Below, in pieces: positions 1 to 5,296 of a stretch of 5,967 nucleotides of DNA. The stretch lies in NCBI GenBank assembly GCA_902462015.1, contig CABPZV010000129.1, forward strand, positions 1 through 5,967, in the 5' to 3' direction. This DNA is from an uncultured Eubacteriales bacterium. Lineage in GTDB: Bacteria > Bacillota > Clostridia > Oscillospirales > CAG-272. Under the pieces are notes generated by a model. It saw only the letters and a program-made list of their open reading frames with translations. It was not told the DNA's origin and did no database searches. Position 1 is the stretch's first letter, and every line of letters starts with the position of its first letter. The position numbers and the translations under genes are program-made.

Positions 1-1
1 T

Positions 2-988
2 AGAGCAAATAACGTTCAGTAATATTCCGGGACGCGATTTTTTCATTTCTGCCGGAACAGTGTAGACATCGAGAGCACCAGCTTCAAAGAAACGTTCGGA
101 AGCAAAACCGATCGCTTCAGGAGTAATATCGTCAAGATTACAGCTTAGCTGCACAACCGATTCTTCCTCATGTTCTGTCTTCCCGACAAAAGCTCTGACA
201 CAGTTTGCAGTATCGAAATCCTTTTTACCCATTCCGCAGCCAATCGCTTCAGTCCGCATAACAGGCATATTTCCGAAAGAAGTTGCAAAATGTTTCAGCA
301 AGGCGGCGCCAGTAGGCGTGCATAGCTCACTGCTGATTTTGCTGCTGTAAATCGGAACATTCTTAAGAATATTTGCGGTTGCAGGAGCCGGAACAGGCAG
401 AATTCCGTGCGCACAGTGAACATGACCGCTTCCGACATTTATAGGAGAAACAATGATCTGCTCCGGACTAATCTCATTAATTAAGATACATACCGATGTT
501 ATATCTGCAATGGCGTCCATAGTTCCGACTTCATGAAAATGTATTTCGGTTATCGGTACGCCGTGCGCTGCGCTTTCCGCCTCGGCGATGAGCATATAAA
601 CTTCAATAATATCATTCTTTACTTTTTGCGGAAGCGCCATGCCGTTTACAATTTGATTTATATCGTGCAGACTGGTATGGCTGTGTACATGATTATGATT
701 TGCTTTACCATCGTGAACGTGATTACAATGCATATGTATGTGTTCTTGTTCATGACTGTGAGCTGATGAATTATCTGTTTGCTCCTCTGTGCCGTAAATC
801 TTAACTGAAAATTCCGTCCCCGTAATACCGCATTTCTGTGATGGTTTGTATGAGACGTTAATACCCGGAATATTTAGGCTGTTGATTTTATCGATAACTT
901 TATTTTTGTCTGGCACAAGCTCTAAAAGCGCTGCCGCAAGCATGTCGCCTGCCGCCCCCATTCCGCAGTCAAAGTATATTATTTCCAT
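2..988 (-). CDS. larC: LarC, nickel-pincer cofactor nickel insertase (partial, 3' end off window)
   Basis: LarC is the CTP-dependent cyclometallase that puts nickel into the dithiolated pyridinium precursor, the last step of NPN cofactor synthesis in the cytoplasm. I translated 329 residues from the ATG at 988; no stop is reached before the left edge, and the family is usually about 400 aa, so the C-terminal part is missing. Visible family signatures are the N-terminal YFDCGMGAAGDM (residues 5-16), HFHEVGTMDAIADI (150-163), a CAHGILPVPAPAT stretch (about 191-203), CTPTGAALL, and NLDDITPEA followed by a KKSRPG segment (284-320). Residues 77-108 are a His-rich insert with 12 His in 32 residues, probably for binding or storing nickel. 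It is third in the larE-larB-larC unit, 35 nt after larB. The SD GGAGAGG (1008-1002) lies 13 nt from the ATG, rather far; a three-codon ATG-AAA-AAA-TAA lies between them, and its stop overlaps the larC start (TAATG). In some lactobacilli LarC is made by frameshifting from two ORFs; this cannot be judged here. Confidence 0.93.
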   Translation of the reverse strand, partial: MEIIYFDCGMGAAGDMLAAALLELVPDKNKVIDKINSLNIPGINVSYKPSQKCGITGTEFSVKIYGTEEQTDNSSAHSHEQEHIHMHCNHVHDGKANHNHVHSHTSLHDINQIVNGMALPQKVKNDIIEVYMLIAEAESAAHGVPITEIHFHEVGTMDAIADITSVCILINEISPEQIIVSPINVGSGHVHCAHGILPVPAPATANILKNVPIYSSKISSELCTPTGAALLKHFATSFGNMPVMRTEAIGCGMGKKDFDTANCVRAFVGKTEHEEESVVQLSCNLDDITPEAIGFASERFFEAGALDVYTVPAEMKKSRPGILLNVICS

Positions 989-1023
989 TATTTTTTCATT
1001 TCCTCTCCGACAATGTACTTTTG

Positions 1024-1788
1024 CTATTTATTATCTGTTTCAGAATACATATGATTTATCATACTTGCAGAATATCCGGCTCCGAAGCCGTTGTCGATAT
1101 TCACTACTGTTACACCGCTTGCGCATGAGTTAAGCATTGAGAGCAGAGCCGAGACGCCTCCAAAAGATGCTCCGTATCCTACGCTCGTGGGAACAGCAAT
1201 TACAGGACAGTCTGAAAGCCCTCCGATTACGCTGGCAAGGGCACCTTCCATTCCTGCAACTGCAATTATCACGCTGGCGCTCATTATCACATCGAGATGT
1301 TTAAGCAGTCTGTGAAGACCAGCGACACCTACATCATACAGCCTTTCCACTTGATTTCCAAGCACTTCAGCAGTCAAAGCCGCTTCTTCCGCAACCGGAA
1401 TATCGCTTGTTCCTCCGGTGGCAACAACGATTTTTCCAATTCCGTCAGGAATCGGAATTTCTCCGATAATTCCGATTTTTGCATCTTCGTGATAGTCTAC
1501 ATTAAGTGATTTATTTATAAATTCAGCAGCTTTGCGGTCAAGGCGTGTAATTAGAATATTTTTCTGGCCGTTCGCCAGCATTGTATTTATAATTCCGGCA
1601 ATCTGCTCAGCTGTTTTTCCTGCACCGTAGATTACTTCGGCAGCGCCTTGACGGATTTTGCGATGCATATCTATTTTCGCGTATCCTATATCCTCGAAAG
1701 GTGTCATTTTTAGTTTGAGAGCTGCTTCCTCAACCGAAATACCGCCGTTTTTGACAGAGTTCAGTATCTGTATCAGTTCAGTTTTCAT
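1024..1788 (-). CDS. larB: LarB, pyridinium-3,5-biscarboxylic acid mononucleotide synthase
   Basis: LarB does the first step of NPN cofactor synthesis: it carboxylates nicotinic acid adenine dinucleotide at C5 and hydrolyses the phosphoanhydride to give the biscarboxylate mononucleotide. The protein is 254 aa, the normal size. An N-terminal helical region (1-45) is followed by the family block EVIYGAGKTAEQI (51-63). The C-terminal half is a PurE/AIR-carboxylase-like domain with ATGGTSDIPVAEEA (123-136), DVGVAGLHRLL (152-162), VAGMEGALASVIGGL (177-191), PTSVGYGASFGG (200-211) and the NSC-x8-NIDNGFGAGY region (220-239). Cys222 lies where the pyridinium-binding cysteine (Cys221) of the Lactiplantibacillus enzyme is expected; that equivalence comes from memory of the family. 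The start is supported by GGAGG (1800-1796) 7 nt upstream. The ATG overlaps the larE stop as ATGA, so the two are translationally coupled. Stop codon is TAG. Confidence 0.96.
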   Translation of the reverse strand: MKTELIQILNSVKNGGISVEEAALKLKMTPFEDIGYAKIDMHRKIRQGAAEVIYGAGKTAEQIAGIINTMLANGQKNILITRLDRKAAEFINKSLNVDYHEDAKIGIIGEIPIPDGIGKIVVATGGTSDIPVAEEAALTAEVLGNQVERLYDVGVAGLHRLLKHLDVIMSASVIIAVAGMEGALASVIGGLSDCPVIAVPTSVGYGASFGGVSALLSMLNSCASGVTVVNIDNGFGAGYSASMINHMYSETDNK

Positions 1789-2531
1789 ACGCGTTCCTCC
1801 AGGTCAAGCAGCACAGACGAGTAATACTTTTTTAATTCAGAATTAATTTGAGTTTTTAAAGAGATAAGTTTTTCTATCTGAGCGTCGGAAATTTGAATTT
1901 TTGCTGTATCCCTTACGGTACGAATACGAAAATTTGTAAATCCGAGAGAGGCAAGATAGTTTTCAGATATTTCAGTGCGTCGGAGTTTATCTCGAGTAAT
2001 TGTCTCTCCTGTTTCTATTCTTGTAGCAAGACATGCATATGCCGGTTTATCCCATGTAAAAAGTCCCGCTTCTTTTGACAGCCATCTTATTTCATCTTTT
2101 GTAAGACCACACTCCCTCAGCGGAGAACGGACGGAAAGCTCAGCGAGAGCTTTCATCCCCGGACGGTCTGAAACCTTATCCGACGCGTTTGTTCCATCGG
2201 CAATCACATTAAAGCCTGATGCCGCAGCTTCTGATGCAATAGCGGAGAAAATTCTTTTTTTACAGTAGTAGCACCGGTTAGCCGGATTAGATGTAATTTC
2301 TTCAGATTCTAAAACGTCGACTGTGATGATTTTAAGCTTTGCGTCCAGTTCTTTAGCTATTCTCCTTGCGTCGTTCAGCTCAAATTCAGGCTGAAAATCT
2401 GAATTTACGTAATAAGCGCAAATATTGGCGGAGGAGTGTACTGCCTCGTACAGCAAGTACGCAGAATCCACACCTCCTGAAAAAGCAATTGCTACATTTT
2501 TATTGGTGTCAAAAAATTCCTTGAGCTTCAT
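1785..2531 (-). CDS. larE: LarE, ATP-dependent pyridinium sulfur transferase (three-Cys type)
   Basis: LarE adenylates the two carboxylates of the LarB product and converts them to thiocarboxylates. I choose the ATG at 2531 (248 aa) because AGAGG at 2546-2542 sits 10 nt upstream. An in-frame ATG at 2549 would add six residues (MRGFYS) but has no visible SD. Near the N-terminus is the PP-loop ATP-pyrophosphatase motif SGGVDSA (18-24). Next come NRCYYCKKRIF, with Cys87 and Cys90 as a CxxC, and the DGTNASD segment (about 112-118). PAYACLATRIETG carries Cys167, matching the position of the sulfur-donor Cys176 in Lactiplantibacillus LarE. Family knowledge: LarE proteins with only that one cysteine are sacrificial, while those with an added CxxC (Thermotoga type) bind a [4Fe-4S] cluster and can act catalytically. 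All three cysteines are present, so this one is inferred to be the cluster type. It is first in the larEBC unit and overlaps larB by 4 nt. Confidence 0.94.
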   Translation of the reverse strand: MKLKEFFDTNKNVAIAFSGGVDSAYLLYEAVHSSANICAYYVNSDFQPEFELNDARRIAKELDAKLKIITVDVLESEEITSNPANRCYYCKKRIFSAIASEAAASGFNVIADGTNASDKVSDRPGMKALAELSVRSPLRECGLTKDEIRWLSKEAGLFTWDKPAYACLATRIETGETITRDKLRRTEISENYLASLGFTNFRIRTVRDTAKIQISDAQIEKLISLKTQINSELKKYYSSVLLDLEERV

Positions 2532-2582
2532 TGAATAAAAACCTCTCATTATTAATAATTAATATTCAATAAGGTCTAAAAA

Positions 2583-2610
2583 GCCCGTTATGGTGCGTTT
2601 CGGTAATGGC
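2583..2610 (-). terminator. weak hairpin plus U-run upstream of larE
   Basis: On the minus strand GCCATTA pairs with TAACGGGC with one bulged G (7 bp, 13-nt loop), and five T follow directly (2582-2578). It could be a weak intrinsic terminator or attenuator in the larE leader, about 45 nt before the larE start. The long loop and interrupted stem keep confidence low. Confidence 0.3.
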
Positions 2611-2657
2611 TTGATTGTACCGTTCTCACGATACCCATTCCTTGCTCTTTATACAAG

Positions 2658-2690
2658 AGACGGTTCTGCAGTAATTATGCAGAACCGTCT
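2658..2690. repeat. perfect 13-7-13 inverted repeat (terminator stem or operator)
   Basis: AGACGGTTCTGCA (2658-2670) and its exact reverse complement (2678-2690) flank the 7-base GTAATTA. The right arm begins 4 nt after the stop of the 105-aa membrane-protein gene, so the element is well placed as that gene's 3' hairpin. No T-run follows on either strand, so it is not a textbook intrinsic terminator. It could be a processing or stability stem, or a dimeric repressor operator upstream of larE. The rest of the 2550-2694 gap shows no strong promoter. Confidence 0.75.
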
Positions 2691-2694
2691 AATG

Positions 2695-3012
2695 TTATGG
2701 CTTCTTTTTAAACAGCGCTGCCTTTAAAACTCCTTTAGGATCTTTAACCAACAGAATAACTACCCATATAACGAGACCAAGCGCTGCTACAGACAGCCCA
2801 AGGTACAAATCGTTTAACATATCTGCCGGAGCAGGTGTAAAGTATTCTGCGCCAAGCTCGCAATATTCAAAAACAGCGTCTACAAGCCACATAAGCGAAG
2901 CTCCCCAATAAAGCCAGCAGAGAACCCCAACCTTCATATTGCTCTCCGGTGCGTTTTTATACCAAATGATGGTGGATATTACAGCTGCAAAAACTGTTAT
3001 AAGTAACGTCAT
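2695..3012 (-). CDS. small three-helix membrane protein of unknown function
   Basis: I cannot assign a function. The 105-aa protein has three hydrophobic segments, about residues 1-17, 28-48 and 69-89, and ends in a basic tail (FKKKP). Between helices 2 and 3 is a run rich in acidic and aromatic residues (VDAVFEYCELGAEYFTPAPADML, here split as VDAVFEYCELG 44-54 and AEYFTPAPADML 55-66) that looks constrained. The WGASLMW motif starting at residue 36 and the following layout resemble the 146-aa protein encoded upstream, so the two may be paralogous subunits. The start is backed by AGAGGA (3023-3018) 5 nt before the ATG. It lies 113 nt downstream of its partner gene on the same strand, with a TATAAT-like hexamer in the gap (3080-3075) but no good -35 box. 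I faintly recall similar unannotated gene pairs in gut clostridia; this is not verified. Confidence 0.85.
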   Translation of the reverse strand: MTLLITVFAAVISTIIWYKNAPESNMKVGVLCWLYWGASLMWLVDAVFEYCELGAEYFTPAPADMLNDLYLGLSVAALGLVIWVVILLVKDPKGVLKAALFKKKP

Positions 3013-3125
3013 ATAAATCCTCTATTTCTTAATACTGTTAATGACTGCATAAATATTTTATAAAAAATGTGATAATTATATAAAGTTATAGCTCCATGAC
3101 AGAGCCTTGTCCCATATTAAAACTT

Positions 3126-3566
3126 TTATAAAATGTTTGCGTTAAAACCCACTTTGTTTTCTTCACCCACGGATTTTAAACTTTCCTTCCTCTCAAATGA
3201 ATGAACTGCAAGCAGCATAATTCCCCACACGACAGTTATAAGGAGCGCCATAGATACGCCGGCAGTTGCCATCTCCCTAAGCATTTCAGCGGTGCTTTCA
3301 GGATCTCCTGCCGCCGTCAGAAACGGAAACCAGGGCACAATTTCACCGTGCCATAAATGCTCAAAGGCAAGAAGTACGGAGCCGCCCCACAGCAAATTTG
3401 TGAGCCATTTAAGCTTACGGGAAAACTGAATTCTTTCTGTCTTGACGGCCTCCTTAATTTCGGATTCTATTGAGATCTTCTGATTCTCCTTCTCCTTTTT
3501 TTTGATTACTTTTGCTGCAATCGTAGCAATTACTGCTTCTGCCGCAGGTACAATAAAACAAGCCAT
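3126..3566 (-). CDS. membrane protein of unknown function, partner of the 105-aa protein
   Basis: The function is not recognised. The 146-aa protein starts with a hydrophobic segment (2-20), followed by a highly charged, Lys/Glu-rich stretch (21-51) that should be cytosolic. Two more membrane segments follow, about 53-70 and 102-122, then a polar tail. Between the last two lies FEHLWHGEIVPWFPFLTAA (68-86), with His70, His73, Glu69 and Glu75 close to the membrane, a possible metal or proton site (speculative). Its WGGSVLL (60-66), the acidic/His patch, the WF-x-FLTAA stretch and the final helix line up with WGASLMW and YFTPAPA of the 105-aa protein. The start is strongly supported by GGAGGA (3578-3573) 6 nt upstream. 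It is the first gene after the structured leader and the sigma-A promoter at 3760-3788. It does not look like CbiM/CbiN-type nickel transport proteins. Confidence 0.88.
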   Translation of the reverse strand: MACFIVPAAEAVIATIAAKVIKKKEKENQKISIESEIKEAVKTERIQFSRKLKWLTNLLWGGSVLLAFEHLWHGEIVPWFPFLTAAGDPESTAEMLREMATAGVSMALLITVVWGIMLLAVHSFERKESLKSVGEENKVGFNANIL

Positions 3567-3617
3567 TTACTTTCCTCCTGAATAAAAAATATATACACTA
3601 TCCTATAAATAAAATAA

Positions 3618-3652
3618 GACACGACAGTTTTTCTTCTGAAAAACTGCATGTC
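3618..3652 (-). terminator. intrinsic terminator inside the leader
   Basis: On the minus strand GACATGCAGTTTTT pairs with AAAAACTG-T-CGTGTC: 14 bp with one bulged T and the 6-nt loop CAGAAG. A U-rich tail (TTATTTTATTT, 3617-3607) follows. It lies about 50 nt before the start codon of the membrane-protein gene, so it would control read-through rather than end an upstream gene. Confidence 0.6.
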
Positions 3653-3664
3653 TTCATGACATAC
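3646..3664 (-). promoter_or_regulatory. alternative hairpin competing with the leader terminator
   Basis: GTATGTC and GACATGC pair (7 bp, one G-U) around the loop ATGAA. The 3' arm (3652-3646) is the same segment that forms the base of the terminator's 5' arm, so both structures cannot form at once. This is an antiterminator-like arrangement. Confidence 0.5.
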
Positions 3665-3759
3665 CTACAGGATATTGTCCCTTGTACAATATACATAAAA
3701 ATATCAAATTAGACGCTTCAGCGCCTGACACCAGCTTCCTGCCAGTTAATTACATTTAT

Positions 3760-3788
3760 ATAATACTATATTTTTTGCTGTTTGTCAA
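3760..3788 (-). promoter_or_regulatory. sigma-A promoter for the membrane-protein pair
   Basis: A perfect -35 TTGACA (3788-3783), a 17-nt spacer and -10 TATTAT (3765-3760) are read on the minus strand. Transcription should begin near 3753, just before the structured leader. It is the best promoter in the window. Confidence 0.85.
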
Positions 3789-3789
3789 G

Positions 3790-4065
3790 TATTAAATAAA
3801 GATATATTTTCTGACAAGAATATTAGGGTAAGTACAACGAGCGGTGATATCAGATTCAAAATTAAAGAACGTTAAATTGCGCAGATATTTTTTAAAAAAT
3901 AAATATCAAAATTTGTTTATCCGCATAAAATGATATGGAGACGGATCATACGCCAGTGTGTTCTGTCGTACTCGGCCTTGATAAGATATGCCGGGTACTA
4001 TTTACCTATATGAGACACAAATACAAAGGCAATCGGCTTAATGCAGAAACAACAAAATTCAATAA
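3790..4065. other. AT-rich gene-free stretch
   Basis: I see no supported gene here. A 71-codon plus-strand frame starting at 3935 lacks an SD and runs into the hairpin array. The only structure noted is an AT-only dyad at 3884-3907 (GATATTT pairing AAATATC, 7 bp, 10-nt loop), adjacent to a T6/A6 run. The part from about 3950 to 4040 is less AT-rich and might be decayed coding sequence, but no family could be recognised in any frame. Confidence 0.5.
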
Positions 4066-4211
4066 GGGGCTCCGCCCCGTCATTCAACGTGGCAAGCAAG
4101 GGTTGGCAAAGCCAACCTGCCATTCAGTCGGAGATTGTATCTCCCACTGAATGGTGAATGTAACCCGCCGCCCGAAAGGCGATCGCCATTAAGGCTACCG
4201 CCCTAATGGCG
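4066..4211. repeat. GC-rich array of five adjacent hairpins (interspersed repeat or structured RNA)
   Basis: Five stems follow one another. (1) GGGGC-tcc-GCCCC, 4066-4078. (2) GGTTGGC-aaa-GCCAACC, 4101-4117. (3) CCATTCAGT/ACTGAATGG enclosing GGAGAT-tgt-ATCTCC across one C/C mismatch, 4120-4154. (4) CGCC-cgaaa-GGCG, 4169-4181. (5) CGCCATTA/TAATGGCG with an inner GGC-tacc-GCC, 4184-4211. CATTCA (4081-4086) can also pair with TGAATG (4155-4160), closing stems 2 and 3 into a multibranch fold. Base composition is clearly richer in GC than both flanks. It has no ORF and sits about 130 nt before the Cys-rich gene. It may be a non-autonomous mobile repeat, or a structured RNA or leader; no clear target-site duplication was found. 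Confidence 0.65.
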
Positions 4212-4323
4212 GGACATCTTGCCTAAGTTATTTTGATGGATATTCTCTCAGGCTTTCTTTTTAAGACTGCATATTCTGCATGTATATCGGCTGACTGTTT
4301 TCAAAGTGTTTCTCTAAATTTAA

Positions 4324-4330
4324 CAGGAGG
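4324..4330 (+). promoter_or_regulatory. strong ribosome binding site of the Cys-rich gene
   Basis: CAGGAGG lies 9 nt before the ATG at 4340 and fixes the start. In the 4212-4323 stretch before it I could not find a convincing sigma-A or sporulation-sigma promoter. Confidence 0.85.
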
Positions 4331-4339
4331 AAAAATATA

Positions 4340-5149
4340 ATGGCAGAAAGCAGAAGCTGTATGTCTGACCGTGACCGCAAGGATAATTACGGTATTGATG
4401 TGAATCGTATTCTTGACAGCTGCCGCGATAAGGACTGCTATGCGGATACAAGGGTATATCTGACCGACTGCGGTCAGGAGCTCATTGAACGCGGCACTAA
4501 TATTCGCGTTAAGGATGCATACGTATCATGGACGGACATAGTAGTAGAACCAGTTCAATTTAACCGCGGATTCTACAATATCATTCTTAGATTTTACATT
4601 AAAATCTGTGCGGATGTTTGTACCTGTCCTGGTAAAGCTCAGGAAATTGAAGGTATGGCCGTAGTTGATAAAAAAGTTATTTTATATGGCGGAGAGGGAG
4701 GAGTAAGTATTTTCCGCAGCAGTGCAAACGACAGTAATTTCTGTTCCTGCAGAGGCGAGCACCATGGGGAAAAGCCTGAAACAAACCTTCCTACGGCAGT
4801 TTGTGAGGTTGCCGCACCGGTAGTTCTTGACGCAAAAATAACAAATAAAAAAAGCTGTAATAGCTGCTGCATTTGTGTTGACGACATTCCAGAAGGAGTT
4901 TGCTGCGTCTGCAACGGCTGTCTCTGCGATACTGATGATGAAGGCAAGGTACTGCTTGTATCTATTGGTCTTTTCTCGGTAATACGTCTTGAGCGCCCGT
5001 CACAGTTTATCGTGAGTGCATCGGAATACTGTGTACCTGATAAGGAATGTTGTCCTACAGAGGACAGTGATCCATGCTCGGTATTTAAATGCATGGCATT
5101 TCCGGTGAATGAATTCTGTCCGCCCACATACCGCGGTCCGCGCAATTAA
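4340..5149 (+). CDS. cysteine-rich protein of unknown function (269 aa)
   Basis: I recognise no named family, although similar unannotated proteins seem familiar from gut clostridia (recollection, unverified). The protein has 25 Cys in 269 residues. Nine are packed into residues 173-196 (173, 176, 177, 179, 188, 189, 191, 194, 196). Smaller groups lie at 90/94/96, 135/137 and 231/237/238/246/251/260. There is no signal peptide or membrane segment. The N-terminal half is ordered-looking: DRDRKDNYGIDVNRILDSC (10-28), then beta-rich EPVQFNRGFYNIILRFYIKIC (70-90; here EPVQFNRGFY and NIILRFYIKIC). After the Cys cluster another beta-rich part (203-229) leads to EYCVPDKECC. Such composition suits metal binding or a disulfide-cross-linked assembly such as a spore coat layer; both are guesses. 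It stands alone, with a perfect SD upstream and a terminator 37 nt after its stop. The long minus-strand frame inside it is a shadow. Confidence 0.9.
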   Translation: MAESRSCMSDRDRKDNYGIDVNRILDSCRDKDCYADTRVYLTDCGQELIERGTNIRVKDAYVSWTDIVVEPVQFNRGFYNIILRFYIKICADVCTCPGKAQEIEGMAVVDKKVILYGGEGGVSIFRSSANDSNFCSCRGEHHGEKPETNLPTAVCEVAAPVVLDAKITNKKSCNSCCICVDDIPEGVCCVCNGCLCDTDDEGKVLLVSIGLFSVIRLERPSQFIVSASEYCVPDKECCPTEDSDPCSVFKCMAFPVNEFCPPTYRGPRN

Positions 5150-5186
5150 AATCACGGCATTGAAAACTACTGATATTTCAGTGCTA

Positions 5187-5226
5187 AAAAACAGGTCGGA
5201 GCATACTTTGCTTCCGGCCTGTTTTT
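5187..5226. terminator. bidirectional intrinsic terminator between convergent genes
   Basis: AAAAACAGG (5187-5195) pairs with CCTGTTTTT (5218-5226), continued inward by a T-G wobble and CGGA/TCCG, then GCA/TGC with one bulge. A-run and T-run tails make it work on both strands. It serves the Cys-rich gene on plus and the Mrp gene on minus (stop at 5297). A small ACTGA-TATT-TCAGT stem (5169-5182) precedes it. Confidence 0.85.
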
Positions 5227-5296
5227 ACTTCTTCGGTTGTTTTACAATCGCATAAATCAATATTAATTATGATAGATACCAGATACCATATAAAAA

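Larger units (their letters stand above)
3567..3753 (-). promoter_or_regulatory. structured 5' leader, candidate riboswitch or attenuator (class unknown)
   Basis: This leader of about 185 nt lies between the predicted start of transcription and the 146-aa membrane-protein gene. In RNA order it shows CUGGCA/UGUCAG (3745-3740 with 3730-3725) and an AGGCGC-UGAA-GCGUCT hairpin (3726-3711, sharing two bases with the first). A perfect 7-bp stem with a 7-nt loop follows (3692-3672). Then comes a 7-bp hairpin (3664-3646) whose 3' arm is also the 5' arm of a terminator (3652-3618). Mutually exclusive hairpins before a U-rich tract are the usual expression platform of transcription-terminating riboswitches. 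I do not recognise the consensus of T-box, TPP, SAM, cobalamin, purine, FMN, lysine or c-di-GMP elements. It could also be a protein-bound attenuator. Confidence 0.55.

Noticed and set aside
533..766. 77-aa plus-strand ORF
   Set aside because: Antisense to the His-rich and central parts of larC, with no SD or motif.
2695..3566. Membrane pair as the LarM/LarN (CbiM/N-like) nickel transporter
   Set aside because: Too few helices and no CbiM-like N-terminal His motif; no ATPase or T-component gene nearby. Proximity to lar genes alone does not support it.
3567..3753. Leader as a T-box or a common known riboswitch
   Set aside because: No GGUGGNACCGCG T-box sequence, and I saw no TPP, SAM, cobalamin, purine, FMN, lysine or c-di-GMP core motifs; rare classes could not be excluded without a covariance search.
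3884..3907. AT-only dyad as a terminator
   Set aside because: The stem has almost no GC and no gene ends nearby; likely chance in AT-rich DNA.
3935..4150. 71-aa plus-strand ORF
   Set aside because: No SD, no recognisable motif, and its second half runs through the hairpin array; codons there are dictated by palindromes.
4066..4211. CRISPR array
   Set aside because: The repeated elements are different palindromes, not identical direct repeats with regular spacers.
4639..5145. 168-aa minus-strand ORF antisense to the Cys-rich gene
   Set aside because: Ser/Thr/Gln-rich shadow of a Cys-rich reading frame; no SD, and the plus-strand gene has a perfect one.
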